NCBI GenBank assembly: GCA_965221505.1
Contig: CBDCSI010000001.1
Location: 496,001-560,000, forward strand
From: CAZPXZ01 sp965221505
GTDB lineage: Bacteria > Pseudomonadota > Alphaproteobacteria > Rhodobacterales > CAZPXZ01
DNA: 64,000 nt
Direction of reading: 5' to 3'
Both the position numbers and the translations under genes were made by a program. The notes under the pieces are model-generated. The model made no database searches. It saw nothing but the letters and a program-made list of their open reading frames with translations, and was not told the DNA's origin. Below are positions 8,958 to 18,126 of the stretch, one piece after another (within the stretch, counting starts at the first letter, position 1; each line of letters begins with the position of its first letter).

Positions 8958-9767
8958 ATGAACGCCGGGCGCGACCGCGAAGGCGTGAAGCCGCTCCTCG
9001 AGGCGCGAGGCGTCACGAAGAAATTCGGCGCCATCGTCGCGCTCGACCGCGTCGACCTCCGCCTCTATCCGAGCGAGGTTCTCGGGGTCGTCGGCGACAA
9101 CGGCGCCGGCAAGTCGACCCTGATGAAAGTTCTCTCCGGGCTCTATTCCGCCTCGGAAGGAGAGATCCTCTTCGACTCCCGGCCCGTCTCGCTGAACTCG
9201 CCGCGGGACGCGCAGAACATCGGTATCGAGATGGTGTATCAGGATCTCGCCCTGGCCGGCAACCTGCCGATTCACGAGAACATCTATCTGGGCCGCGAAC
9301 CGGGCCGCAGCTATCCCGGGTTTACCGTGGTGGACGAGCGGCTGTCGCGCAGGATGGCGATGAGTCACCTCGACCGTCTCGACATCACCGTCAAGTCCGT
9401 CGACCAGAACGTGGAGGAGTTGTCCGGCGGGCAGGCGCAGGCCGTGGCGATCGCCCGTGCGACGGCGTTCGAGGGCCGGGTGGTGATCATGGACGAGCCC
9501 ACTGCGGCGCTGGCCATCAAGGAGGTCGGCAAGGTCCTCGACCTGATCAAGCGGTTGAAGGACCACGGCACCAGCGTCATTCTGATCAGCCACCGGATGG
9601 ACGACGTCTTCTTCGTCTGCGACCGGGTGATGGCGCTCTTTCACGGGCGCAATTTCGCCGAGGCGCCCATCCCGGAAACCAGCCGCAACGAGGTGATCGG
9701 ATGGATCATGGGCACGCACGGCCACGTTTCGCGCCTCGCGCATGACCGGGTCGGCGACGATGGTTGA
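8958..9767 (+). CDS. Sugar ABC transporter ATP-binding protein, FrcA-like
   Basis: A 269-aa single-domain ABC ATPase that powers uptake with the permease and binding protein downstream. It has Walker A GDNGAGKST (about residues 49-57), Q-loop region EMVYQDLALAG, signature LSGGQAQAVAIARA, Walker B VVIMDEPTAAL and the switch His in LISHRMDDVF. The carbohydrate-importer family usually fuses two such domains (about 500 aa); the single-domain form is typical of FrcA-like alphaproteobacterial systems, which function as homodimers. Its last 26 bases overlap the upstream start of the permease gene, indicating coupled translation. The neighbours suggest inositol or a related polyol as cargo. Confidence 0.88.
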   Translation: MNAGRDREGVKPLLEARGVTKKFGAIVALDRVDLRLYPSEVLGVVGDNGAGKSTLMKVLSGLYSASEGEILFDSRPVSLNSPRDAQNIGIEMVYQDLALAGNLPIHENIYLGREPGRSYPGFTVVDERLSRRMAMSHLDRLDITVKSVDQNVEELSGGQAQAVAIARATAFEGRVVIMDEPTAALAIKEVGKVLDLIKRLKDHGTSVILISHRMDDVFFVCDRVMALFHGRNFAEAPIPETSRNEVIGWIMGTHGHVSRLAHDRVGDDG

Positions 9768-10761
9768 GGAATCCTCCGAGGCCGCCGGCCGCCGGCGGTT
9801 GATCCTGCTCGAGAAATACGGCGTCTTCGGCGTCGTCCTGCTGATGATGGCGGTGCTCACCCTCTTGCAGCCCGACATCTTTCTCTCGACCCAGAACCTG
9901 ACCAACATCCTGCGGCAGATCGCGATGAACGCGCTTCTGGCGCTGGGCCTCTACGTCGTCATCCTCACCGCCGGCATCGATCTCTCGGTCGGATCGATCA
10001 TGGCGCTCTGCACCATGCTGCTGGCCATGGCCGACGTGGCGGGGTGGCCCTGGCCGATCGCCATTCTCGTCGGCCCCGCCGTCGGGATTCTCTGCGGCCT
10101 GATCAACGGCTTCGGCCTCACCGTGCTGCGCCTGCCGCATCCCTTCATCATGACGCTCGGAACGCTCTACACGCTGCGCGGGATCACCAATCTCGTGTCC
10201 GGCGGGCGTCCGGTGTCCGGCGTGTCCGACGCCATCCGCTTCCTGGGTTCGGGCGAGATCCCGGTGCCGTTTCTCGGCAAGTTCGGCTCCATCCCGGTCA
10301 GCGCGATCGTGCTCCTGGTCTGTTACGGCTCGACCGCGTATTTTCTGCGCAAGGTGTCCGTCGGCCGTCACATCCTCGCCGTCGGCGGCAATCCGCAGGC
10401 TGCGCGGGTCAGCGGCATCAACGTCGACCGCATTCTCCTGATCGTCTACGGGATGTCGGGCTTCTTCGCCGGTCTCGCCGGCCTGCTGATGGCCGGCCGC
10501 ACCGGCTCCGGTTTTCCGAACGCCGGAATCGGCGCCGAGCTGGACGCCATAGCGGCCGTCATCATCGGCGGCGCCAGTTTCTTCGGCGGACGAGGCACGG
10601 TGCTCGGAGTCTTCGCCGGCGTCCTGGTGATGGGATTGTTGCGCAACGGGCTGAACCTGATGGACGTGAGCGCGTTCTGGCAGCAGACCATGATCGGCAT
10701 GATCGTGGTCGGCGCAGTTTTCGTGGACGTGCTCCGGCGTCGCGCCGGGAGCGGCCCGTAA
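9742..10761 (+). CDS. Sugar ABC transporter permease, FrcC/RbsC-like
   Basis: A 339-aa inner-membrane permease of the ribose/xylose/inositol branch. About nine to ten hydrophobic segments are visible, beginning at YGVFGVVLLMMAVL. Family motifs include LYVVILTAGIDLSVGSIMAL, the GxNPxAARVSGI-type cytoplasmic coupling loop (GGNPQAARVSGINVDR), and GGASFFGGRGTVLGV. Two starts are possible: ATG at 9742, overlapping the ATPase gene by 26 bases, or ATG at 9760, which leaves an 8-base overlap; the shorter N-terminus MVEESSEA is equally plausible. The substrate-binding protein gene follows after 86 bases. Confidence 0.9.
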   Translation: MTGSATMVEESSEAAGRRRLILLEKYGVFGVVLLMMAVLTLLQPDIFLSTQNLTNILRQIAMNALLALGLYVVILTAGIDLSVGSIMALCTMLLAMADVAGWPWPIAILVGPAVGILCGLINGFGLTVLRLPHPFIMTLGTLYTLRGITNLVSGGRPVSGVSDAIRFLGSGEIPVPFLGKFGSIPVSAIVLLVCYGSTAYFLRKVSVGRHILAVGGNPQAARVSGINVDRILLIVYGMSGFFAGLAGLLMAGRTGSGFPNAGIGAELDAIAAVIIGGASFFGGRGTVLGVFAGVLVMGLLRNGLNLMDVSAFWQQTMIGMIVVGAVFVDVLRRRAGSGP

Positions 10762-10847
10762 CCGTATTCCGATGCCGGCGCGCGAACTCCGGCGCCGGCG
10801 ATCGGATCCTGCATTGCAACGGAGTTCACCGACAAGGAGAGAGGAAG

Positions 10848-11765
10848 ATGCTTCGAAATACAGTAAGGACCCTGCTCGCCGCCGGCCTGGCCGCCGCGTT
10901 CGGCGCCGCCGCCGTCGCCGAGACCAAGGTTGCGGTCGTCATCTCGGATTCCGGTTCCGCGAATCCGTTCTGGGCGGCGGTGACGAGCGGCGCCATGGAC
11001 AAGGGCGCAGAGATGGGCGTCGACGTCGCGGTGGTCGCGCCGCCGGGCGGAGAGACCGACGTCGCCGGCCAGATCGCGCTGGTCGAGGATCAGATCGCCA
11101 AGGGCGTGGTCGGCATCGCCATCGCTCCGGCCGATACCGCGGCGCTGGTCCCGGCGCTGGAACAGGCTCGCGAACGCGGCGTGCACGTGCTGTTCATCGA
11201 CAAGCGGGCCGACATGCCCGGCACCTATATCGGAACCGACAACGTTCCGGCCGCGCGGCTCGGCGCGCAGCACATCTGCGACTCGGTCGAGGCGGGCAGC
11301 GACGTGGCGGTGCTGCAGGGGATCGTCACCTCCACCACCGGCCAGCACCGGGCGCAGGGCGGACGGGAAGGCTTGCTGGACTGCGGGCTGAACCTGGTCG
11401 CCGAACAGCCGGCCGACTGGGACGCCGGAAAGGCGCAGACCGCGACGGAGAACATTCTGACCGCGAATCCGAATCTGCGCGCGATCTTCGCGTCGAACGA
11501 CAACATGGCGCTGGGCGCGATCGAGGCCCTTCGCACCGCGCGGCTGCTGGACCAGGTGATGGTGGTCGGCTTCGACGGCAATCCGAACGCCGCCGAGAGC
11601 ATTCTGAAGGGCGAACTCGCCGCTTCGGTCGCGCAGCGCCCCTACATGATGGGCACGATGGGCGTCGAGGCCGTCATGCGGCTGGTCGCCGGCGAGACGC
11701 TTCCGGACGAAATCGATACCGGAGCCGAACTGGTGGTGCCGGAGAACGCCGAGAGCTACCTCTAG
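10848..11765 (+). CDS. Periplasmic sugar-binding protein of the ABC importer
   Basis: A 305-aa type-I periplasmic binding protein (Peripla_BP_4). A signal peptide of about 24 residues, MLRNTVRTLLAAGLAAAFGA onward, ends near AVAE. The mature start KVAVVISDSGSANPFWAAVTSGAMDKG is typical of ribose/inositol binding proteins, as are the DKRADMPGTYIGTDN ligand loop and FASNDNMALGAIEAL plus VVGFDGNPNAAESI in the hinge region. The gene follows the permease and has an AAGGAGAGAGGAAG ribosome-binding site. Surrounding iol-type enzymes make inositol or an isomer a reasonable cargo, but sequence alone does not fix it. Confidence 0.9.
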   Translation: MLRNTVRTLLAAGLAAAFGAAAVAETKVAVVISDSGSANPFWAAVTSGAMDKGAEMGVDVAVVAPPGGETDVAGQIALVEDQIAKGVVGIAIAPADTAALVPALEQARERGVHVLFIDKRADMPGTYIGTDNVPAARLGAQHICDSVEAGSDVAVLQGIVTSTTGQHRAQGGREGLLDCGLNLVAEQPADWDAGKAQTATENILTANPNLRAIFASNDNMALGAIEALRTARLLDQVMVVGFDGNPNAAESILKGELAASVAQRPYMMGTMGVEAVMRLVAGETLPDEIDTGAELVVPENAESYL

Positions 11766-11777
11766 GGTTTTCCGTCG

Positions 11778-11814
11778 ACCGGGGTCCGGGGCGCGTAGCG
11801 TTCCGGGCCCCGGT
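11778..11814 (+). terminator. Probable terminator hairpin after the sugar-binding protein gene
   Basis: A 12-base inverted repeat (ACCGGGGTCCGG at 11778-11789, partner at 11803-11814) pairs perfectly apart from one G-U wobble, with a 13-base loop. It starts 13 bases after the stop codon. Only a short TT follows, so it may act as a weak intrinsic terminator or an mRNA-stabilising hairpin. Confidence 0.5.
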
Positions 11815-12102
11815 TCGTCGCGCGCTCCCGGATCGAACGGAGCGAGGGACCCGTCCCGAACGCCGCCCGGCGCGGGCAGGGCGGCGAATCGCGGCTCCCG
11901 GCTGTCGAGCGTCCCGTAGAGGCGGATTGCAGGGCCGGCGCCTGCCGATCTCCCCGCCGGTCCGGGCCGGTCGGCGCCCCGCGTTCGAGGTTGCGAATCT
12001 TCCCGCCTTCCGCTATCAACGCCCGGCGTGTCGGTCCGTTCCGGTGGAGAGAACGGACGCCGCCGGCCGTGCCCGGTTCGCAGGCAGATTCCAGGAGGGA
12101 CA
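11815..12102. other. Leader region of the bc1 operon
   Basis: No gene is visible between the importer terminator hairpin and petA. The stretch should contain the bc1 operon promoter. A ribosome-binding site AGGAGGG at 12094-12100 precedes the GTG start of petA. Confidence 0.5.
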
Positions 12103-12669
12103 GTGGGAGACAGCAACGCCGCCGCTCAACCGGAGCGAAGGGACTTCTTGTATATCGCCACCGGCTCGGTCGGCGCCGTGGCCTCCGCCGCTGCCGTCTG
12201 GCCGCTCATAGACCAGATGAATCCGGACGCCACCGTCCGGGCGCTGGCCTCGGTGGACGTGAGCGTCGCCGACGTCACGCCGGGCATGCAGATCACCGTC
12301 AAGTGGCGCGGCAAACCGGTGTTCATCCGGCGCCGGACTCCGGAGGAGATCGCCGCCGCCCGCGAGGTGCCGCTGGACGACCTGCCCGACGAGGCCGCGC
12401 GCAACGGCAACCTCGGCGCGGACGCGGTCGCGACGGACGAGAACCGTACCCTCGACGAGGCCGGGGAATGGCTGGTGATGCTCGGCGTATGCACGCATTT
12501 CGGTTGCGTCCCGATCGGCGACGCCGCCGGCGACTACGGCGGCTGGTTCTGCCCTTGCCACGGCTCCCATTACGACACCGCGGGCAGGATCCGGAAGGGG
12601 CCGGCGCCGGAAAACCTGGCCGTTCCGACCGCCCGGTTCGTCTCGGACACCGTCGTCCGGCTGGGTTGA
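12103..12669 (+). CDS. petA: Ubiquinol-cytochrome c reductase Rieske iron-sulfur subunit
   Basis: A 188-aa bc1 subunit that takes the first electron from ubiquinol and passes it to cytochrome c1. A short cytoplasmic N-terminus (RRDFLYIAT, Tat-like with twin Arg) is followed by one membrane anchor at about residues 17-37. The cluster-binding boxes are CTHFGC and CPCHGSHYD: Cys130/His132 and Cys150/His153 should bind the 2Fe-2S centre, with a disulfide between Cys135 and Cys152. The GTG at 12103 is taken as the start because of the AGGAGGG just upstream and the canonical N-terminus; an in-frame ATG 75 bases earlier adds an Arg-rich extension. The petB start follows 12 bases after the stop. Confidence 0.95.
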   Translation: MGDSNAAAQPERRDFLYIATGSVGAVASAAAVWPLIDQMNPDATVRALASVDVSVADVTPGMQITVKWRGKPVFIRRRTPEEIAAAREVPLDDLPDEAARNGNLGADAVATDENRTLDEAGEWLVMLGVCTHFGCVPIGDAAGDYGGWFCPCHGSHYDTAGRIRKGPAPENLAVPTARFVSDTVVRLG

Positions 12670-12680
12670 GGTAACCGATC

Positions 12681-13952
12681 ATGGGCAGCATTCCCCAGGA
12701 ACCGTACGAGCCCCGGACGGGTTTCACTCGCTGGATGGAACGCCGGCTTCCGGTGTTCGGTCTCATGCACCACATGCAGACGTTTCCCACGCCCAAGAAC
12801 CTCAACTGGATGTGGGTGTTCGGAGCGGTGCTCGCGCTTTTCCTCGTGATCCAGATCGCGACCGGCATCGTCCTCGCGATGCACTACACGCCGCACAAGG
12901 ATCTGGCCTTCGCCTCGATCGAGCACATCATGCGGAACGTCGAGGGCGGCTGGCTCCTCCGCTACGTGCACGCGAACGGCGCCTCGTTCTTCTTCATCGC
13001 GGTCTACCTCCACATCTTCCGGGGGCTCTACTACGGTTCCTACAAGGAGCCGCGCGAGATGATCTGGATCGTCGGCATTCTCATCTACGTGGTCATGATG
13101 GCGACCGCGTTCATGGGCTACGTGCTGCCCTGGGGGCAAATGAGCTTCTGGGGCGCCACCGTCATCACCAACCTGTTCTCGGCGGTTCCGCTGGTCGGCG
13201 ACGCCATCGTGGAGTGGCTCTGGGGCGGCTTTGCCGTCGACAATCCGACGCTGAACCGGTTTTTCTCGCTTCACTACCTTCTGCCGATGGTGCTGGCCGG
13301 CCTGGTCGCCGCCCATATCTGGGCGCTGCACGCCGTGGGCAACAACAACCCGACCGGCGTGGACGTGCGCCCGAGCGAGGTGAAGAAGGACACGGTCCCG
13401 TTCAGCCCGTACTACACCGTGAAGGATCTTTACGCGGTCGTCCTGTTTCTGGCGCTGTTCGCCGCCTTCGTGTTCTTCATGCCGAACTATCTCGGGCACC
13501 CGGACAACTACATCGAAGCCGACCCGCTGAAGACGCCGGAGCACATCGTGCCGGAATGGTATTTCCTGCCGTTCTACGCAATTCTCCGGTCGATTCCCGA
13601 CAAGCTGCTCGGCGTGGTCGCCATGTTCGGCTCCATAGGCCTGCTGGCGCTCGCTCCGTGGCTGGACACTTCTCGCGTGCGCTCGTGCCGCTACCGTCCG
13701 ATCTATCGCTGGTGGTTCTGGATTCTCGGAATTGACTTCCTCGTGCTGATGTATATCGGCGCGAAGCCTCCGGAAGGGGTCTATCTGATCGTCGGTCGGA
13801 TCGCCACGGCGTACTGGTTCGTGCACTTCCTCCTGGTCATGCCGATCGTCGGGCTGGTCGAGACGCCGAAGCCGCAGCCGGCGAGCATCGAGGAAGACTT
13901 CCGCGCCAGGCACGGTGCCGAAGCGGCTGCTGGAGAAGGCGGGAAGTCATGA
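12681..13952 (+). CDS. petB: Ubiquinol-cytochrome c reductase cytochrome b
   Basis: A 423-aa integral membrane subunit holding hemes bL and bH and the quinol-oxidising (Qo) and quinone-reducing (Qi) sites. The four heme ligands are visible as His97 and His111 on helix B and His198 and His212 on helix D. The Qo-site PEWY motif is at 291-294. Length is close to other alphaproteobacterial cytochromes b (about 400-445 aa), and the chain is full length rather than split into b6 and subunit IV. It overlaps petC by ATGA at 13949-13952. The soluble tail from about residue 400 is polar and probably cytoplasmic. Confidence 0.97.
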   Translation: MGSIPQEPYEPRTGFTRWMERRLPVFGLMHHMQTFPTPKNLNWMWVFGAVLALFLVIQIATGIVLAMHYTPHKDLAFASIEHIMRNVEGGWLLRYVHANGASFFFIAVYLHIFRGLYYGSYKEPREMIWIVGILIYVVMMATAFMGYVLPWGQMSFWGATVITNLFSAVPLVGDAIVEWLWGGFAVDNPTLNRFFSLHYLLPMVLAGLVAAHIWALHAVGNNNPTGVDVRPSEVKKDTVPFSPYYTVKDLYAVVLFLALFAAFVFFMPNYLGHPDNYIEADPLKTPEHIVPEWYFLPFYAILRSIPDKLLGVVAMFGSIGLLALAPWLDTSRVRSCRYRPIYRWWFWILGIDFLVLMYIGAKPPEGVYLIVGRIATAYWFVHFLLVMPIVGLVETPKPQPASIEEDFRARHGAEAAAGEGGKS

Positions 13953-14770
13953 AGTCTTTGCGTACGCTTGCCGCAACGGCGGCGCTGGTTCTGGCCGCCC
14001 TGCCCGCGATCGCCGCCGGCGGCGGCGCCGAGATCGAGGATCACGCCTTCTCCTTCGAGGGGCCGTTCGGCCGGTTCGACCAGGCCCAGCTGCAGCGGGG
14101 ATGGCAGGTCTACAGCGAGGTGTGTGCCGCCTGCCACGGCCTGAAGCATCTCTACTACCGGAACCTCGCCGAAGAGGGCGGGCCGACGTTCACCGAGTCG
14201 CAGGCAAAGGCCATTGCGGCCGCCTTTCTCGTCGTGGACGGTCCTGACAGCGACGGCGAGATGTTCGAGCGCCCGGCGGAACTGTCCGATCCCATGGTGT
14301 CTCCGTTCGCCAACGACGCGGAAGCGGCGGTCGCCAACGGCGGCGCCGTACCGCCGGACCTGTCCGTGATCACCAAGTCGCGGGCCGGATTTCACGGGAT
14401 CGTGAACCAGTTGCTGTCCGGCAGCGGGGGCCCGGAATACGTCCGGGCCCTGCTTCTGGGCTACGAGGAGGCGCCGGCGGACGTCGACACGGGGACTCTC
14501 TACTACAACCCCGTCTTTCCCGGCGGAGCCATCGCGATGGCGCCGCCGCTCCTGGACGATATCGTCGAGTATCAGGACGGAACGCCCGCGACGGAGGAGC
14601 GCATGGCGTCGGACGTCAGCGCGTTTCTCGCATGGGCGGCGGAACCCTACATGGTGGAACGGAAGGTCGCCGGAATCCGGAACATCGTGATTCTGCTGGT
14701 GCTGGCCGGCCTGCTCTACGCTTCCACGCACAAGCTGTGGAAGCCGGTCAAGCGGGCCGCCAGGAACTGA
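13949..14770 (+). CDS. petC: Ubiquinol-cytochrome c reductase cytochrome c1
   Basis: A 273-aa subunit that accepts electrons from the Rieske protein and reduces soluble or membrane cytochrome c. The N-terminal signal peptide runs to about residue 22 (AAIAAGGG). The covalent heme site is VCAACHGLKH, with Cys59, Cys62 and His63. A distal Met ligand probably lies in FPGGAIAMAPPL. One C-terminal membrane anchor (IRNIVILLVLAGLLYAS) is followed by a positively charged tail. It is the third gene of fbcFBC and is coupled to petB by a 4-base overlap. Together with the cbb3 oxidase genes at 34-37 kb it completes a quinol - bc1 - cytochrome c - oxidase chain. Confidence 0.96.
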   Translation: MKSLRTLAATAALVLAALPAIAAGGGAEIEDHAFSFEGPFGRFDQAQLQRGWQVYSEVCAACHGLKHLYYRNLAEEGGPTFTESQAKAIAAAFLVVDGPDSDGEMFERPAELSDPMVSPFANDAEAAVANGGAVPPDLSVITKSRAGFHGIVNQLLSGSGGPEYVRALLLGYEEAPADVDTGTLYYNPVFPGGAIAMAPPLLDDIVEYQDGTPATEERMASDVSAFLAWAAEPYMVERKVAGIRNIVILLVLAGLLYASTHKLWKPVKRAARN

Positions 14771-14797
14771 TTTCGATGCCGGCGCGGGGAGGCCGCG

Positions 14798-15892
14798 ATG
14801 GCGACCAACAGCTTCGGGCACCAGTTTCGGTTCACGACCTGGGGCGAGAGCCACGGACCGGCGATCGGCTGCGTCGTGGACGGGTGTCCGCCTGGCGTTC
14901 CGCTTGCGGAGCCCGACTTGCAGCACTGGCTGGATCGTCGCAAGCCGGGGTCGAGCCGGCATGTGACGCAGCGGCGGGAGAGTGATCGGGCGGAGATCCT
15001 GTCCGGCGTCTTCGAGGGCAAGACCACCGGCACGCCCATCGGCATCGTGATCCGCAACGAGGACGCGCGGAGCCGGGATTACGAACGCATCCGGGAGACC
15101 TTTCGTCCGGGGCATGCCGACTATACGTACCTGCAGAAATACGGAATTCGCGACTACCGGGGCGGGGGACGCGCGTCCGCGCGCGAAACCGCGATGCGCG
15201 TCGCTGCCGGCGGCGTCGCGCGAGCCGTTCTAAGGGTCCAGGTACCTGGCCTGCGGGTCCGCGGAGCGCTCGTGCAGATCGGCGACGAACCCGTACGGCG
15301 CGAAGCCTGGGACTGGGACGAGACGGAGCGCAACCCGTTCTGGTCTCCCGACGCGGCCGCGGCCGGACGCTGGGAGGCCATGCTCGACGCGATCCGCAAG
15401 AGCGGCGATTCGCTCGGCGCGGTCGTCGAGATTCGCGTCGAAGGCGCGCCGGCCGGACTGGGTTCGCCGATCTACGGCAAGCTCGACCAGGATCTCGCTT
15501 CCGCAATGATGTCCATCAATGCGGTCAAGGGCGTGGAGATCGGCGCCGGATTCGGAGCCGCAGCCCTTCGAGGGTCGGAGAACGCCGACGAAATGCGCAT
15601 GGAGGACGGGAAGACGATCTTTCTCTCGAACCATGCCGGCGGGATTCTCGGCGGGATCAGCACCGGACAGGACATCGTGATTCGATTTGCGGTCAAGCCG
15701 ACCTCCTCCATTCGCACGCCCCGGCGCAGCGTCACGGTCTCCGGCGAAGAGACGGAAGTGGTCACGCTGGGCCGCCACGACCCGTGCGTGGGCATCCGGG
15801 CCGTTCCGGTCGGCGAGGCGATGGCGGCGGCGGTCGTCCTGGACCATCTCCTGCTGGACCGCGGCCAGGTCGGCCCCCGGGGCGCCGGATGA
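14798..15892 (+). CDS. aroC: Chorismate synthase
   Basis: A 364-aa reduced-FMN-dependent enzyme that converts EPSP to chorismate, the last shikimate-pathway step. Signatures include GESHGPAIGCVVDGCPPG near the N-terminus, RRESDRAEILSGVFEGKTTGTPI, the arginine-rich RGGGRASARETAMRVAAG and HAGGILGGISTGQDIV. Length is in the usual 350-370 aa range. It starts 27 bases after petC, and its stop overlaps the recD2-like start as ATGA at 15889-15892. The neighbourhood with bc1 genes appears positional rather than functional. Confidence 0.96.
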   Translation: MATNSFGHQFRFTTWGESHGPAIGCVVDGCPPGVPLAEPDLQHWLDRRKPGSSRHVTQRRESDRAEILSGVFEGKTTGTPIGIVIRNEDARSRDYERIRETFRPGHADYTYLQKYGIRDYRGGGRASARETAMRVAAGGVARAVLRVQVPGLRVRGALVQIGDEPVRREAWDWDETERNPFWSPDAAAAGRWEAMLDAIRKSGDSLGAVVEIRVEGAPAGLGSPIYGKLDQDLASAMMSINAVKGVEIGAGFGAAALRGSENADEMRMEDGKTIFLSNHAGGILGGISTGQDIVIRFAVKPTSSIRTPRRSVTVSGEETEVVTLGRHDPCVGIRAVPVGEAMAAAVVLDHLLLDRGQVGPRGAG

Positions 15893-18126
15893 ATCGTGGC
15901 CCCGATACGGACAGCGCCGCCGGACGACCGCCGCCGCCCGCGTCGAGCGAATCGCTGGCCGGCGTCGTTCAGAGCGTCATTTTCCGGAACGAGGACACCG
16001 GATTCACGGTGCTGCGCGTCGCGGCGGAGGGGACGGATCAGCCGAAACGGGTCGTAGGGGAGATCGCGGGCGTCGACGTCGGCGAGCGCGTGGTCGCCGC
16101 CGGACAATGGGTCGACCACCCGTCCCACGGGCGGCAGTTTCGCGCCCGGCATCTGGCGATCGAAGCGCCTACGGGCCGCGAGGGCCTGCTCTCCTATCTC
16201 GGGTCCGGCGCGGTCAAGGGCGTCGGCCCGGCCGTGGCGAACGCGATCGTCGACCGTTTCGGGGACGAAACGATGGACGTCCTCGACTCGGAGCCGGAGC
16301 GGCTTGCGGAAGTCGACGGCATCGGCGCAAAGAAGATGAGAACGATCGCGGAGTCCTGGGCGGAGCGGCGGGACGCCCGCGACACGTACCTGTTTCTCCA
16401 CAATCACGGACTCGGTGCGGCGCGTTCGGCGACGGTCTATCGCCGCTACGGCCAGGCCGCCGCCAGCCTGATCAAGGAGAACCCCTACCGGCTGATTCGC
16501 GACTTCCGCGGGATCGGGTTCCTGATCGCCGACCGGATCGCGCAAAGCGTCGGCGTGAAGCACGACGCGCCGGAGCGGCTGGCGGCCGGGGTCGCGTTTA
16601 CGCTCTTCGAGTCCGTCCGGGTGGAGGGACATACCGGCCTGCCGTTCGACGACCTGGTAGAACGCGCGTCGACGCTCCTGCAATGCGAAATCGCGGACGT
16701 CGAGGCGGCGCTGCAGCGGGAATGCGGCCCGGACGGAACGCTGGTCGCGGATACGATCGGCGGGCGGCGATGCGCGTTTCCGCGCAGCCTTCACGATGCG
16801 GAACGCCAGGTCGCGGAGGACCTCGCCCGGCTCGCCGACGGGCCGCTGCCCTGGCCTCGGCTGGACTTGCAAGCGGAGATCGAGCGCGCCTCCGCTACGC
16901 TCGGCATGAATCTCGGCGCGGATCAGGAGGCGGCGCTCCGCATGGCGCTTACCTCGAAGGTGACGGTGCTGACCGGCGGACCCGGCGTCGGCAAGACCAC
17001 CATTCTGAATGCGCTCCTGCTGGTCGTGCGGGGTCAGGACAAGACGGTTCTGCTCGGTGCGCCGACGGGACGCGCCGCGAAGCGGATGGCCGAGGCCTCG
17101 GGGTGCGAGGCGAAGACGCTCCATCGGCTGCTCGAGTTCAATCCCCAGGACGGCCGTTTCCTGCGCGGGCGCGACAACCCTCTGGAAGGCGATCTGATCG
17201 TGGTCGACGAGGTGTCGATGGTGGACGTGGAGCTGATGGCTTCGCTCCTGGAAGCGATTCCACGCTCGACTGCGCTGCTGCTGGTCGGCGACGCGGACCA
17301 GCTTCCGTCGGTGCAGTCGGGACAGGTTCTCTCCGATATCGTCCGCTCCGAAGCGTATCCGGTCGCCCGGCTGCGCGAGGTGTACCGGCAGTCCGAAGGC
17401 AGCCGGATCCTGGACGTCGCGCACCGGATCAACCGGGGCGTTCCCGTCGGCCTCAAGGGACCGCAGGATCCGGACGGCGATTTCTTCTTCGTGCAGGCGG
17501 CGGAGCAGGCGGTGATCGCGGACCGGATCGCGGAACTGGTCCGGAACCGGATTCCGCGTCGTTTCGGCCTGGATTCGGTGCGGGACGTTCAGGTGCTCTC
17601 CCCCATGCGGAGCGGCGCGGCCGGCGTCGAAGCGTTGAACGCGAGACTCCAGACCGAGCTGAACCCGGGCGCCGGCAAGGGCGTGCGCGTCGGCAACGAG
17701 ACGCTTCGCCGCGGAGACCGGGTGATGCAGGGACGCAACAACTACCAGCAGGAGGTCTTCAACGGCGATATCGGCTACGTGGAATCGGTCGATGCCGAAC
17801 GGCAGTCCGTGGCGGTGCGGATCGACGGGCGAACGGTAGAGTACGGCGTCCAGGATCTCGACGCGTTGAGCCTCGCCTACGCGGCGACCATACACAAGAG
17901 TCAAGGCTCGGAGTATCCGGCCGTGGTGATCGCGATCCATGGCGGACATCACGTGATGCTGCGCCGCAATCTGCTGTACACGGCGGTCACGCGGGGCAAG
18001 AGGCTGGTCGTGCTCGTGGGCGAGGACTACGCGGTGCAGAAGGCCATTCGCACGGGTCGCGGCGACGACCGGCTGACGAAGCTGCGCGAATGGATCGCGG
18101 ACGGGACGGCCGAGACCCGCTACTGA
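15889..18126 (+). CDS. RecD2-type ATP-dependent helicase (exonuclease V alpha-like)
   Basis: A 745-aa SF1B DNA helicase. An N-terminal OB-like segment (GVVQSVIFRNEDTGFTVLRV) and tandem helix-hairpin-helix motifs (GSGAVKGVGPAVANAIVDRFG, VDGIGAKKM) precede the helicase core. Motif I GGPGVGKT is at residues 363-370, motif II LIVVDEVSMVD, motif III LLLVGDADQLPSV, and motifs V/VI YAATIHKSQGSEYPAVVI and LLYTAVTRGKRLVV near the C-terminus. The extended N-terminus distinguishes RecD2 from the RecD of RecBCD, and no recB or recC is nearby. RecD2 proteins act in repair and replication-fork integrity as 5'-3' helicases. The ATG overlaps the aroC stop. Confidence 0.9.
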   Translation: MNRGPDTDSAAGRPPPPASSESLAGVVQSVIFRNEDTGFTVLRVAAEGTDQPKRVVGEIAGVDVGERVVAAGQWVDHPSHGRQFRARHLAIEAPTGREGLLSYLGSGAVKGVGPAVANAIVDRFGDETMDVLDSEPERLAEVDGIGAKKMRTIAESWAERRDARDTYLFLHNHGLGAARSATVYRRYGQAAASLIKENPYRLIRDFRGIGFLIADRIAQSVGVKHDAPERLAAGVAFTLFESVRVEGHTGLPFDDLVERASTLLQCEIADVEAALQRECGPDGTLVADTIGGRRCAFPRSLHDAERQVAEDLARLADGPLPWPRLDLQAEIERASATLGMNLGADQEAALRMALTSKVTVLTGGPGVGKTTILNALLLVVRGQDKTVLLGAPTGRAAKRMAEASGCEAKTLHRLLEFNPQDGRFLRGRDNPLEGDLIVVDEVSMVDVELMASLLEAIPRSTALLLVGDADQLPSVQSGQVLSDIVRSEAYPVARLREVYRQSEGSRILDVAHRINRGVPVGLKGPQDPDGDFFFVQAAEQAVIADRIAELVRNRIPRRFGLDSVRDVQVLSPMRSGAAGVEALNARLQTELNPGAGKGVRVGNETLRRGDRVMQGRNNYQQEVFNGDIGYVESVDAERQSVAVRIDGRTVEYGVQDLDALSLAYAATIHKSQGSEYPAVVIAIHGGHHVMLRRNLLYTAVTRGKRLVVLVGEDYAVQKAIRTGRGDDRLTKLREWIADGTAETRY

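Noticed and set aside
4585..9908. Very long minus-strand frames across 4.6-9.9 kb
   Set aside because: Only the IolD part shows homology; flanking parts are Arg/Ser/Pro-rich shadows of the plus-strand genes.
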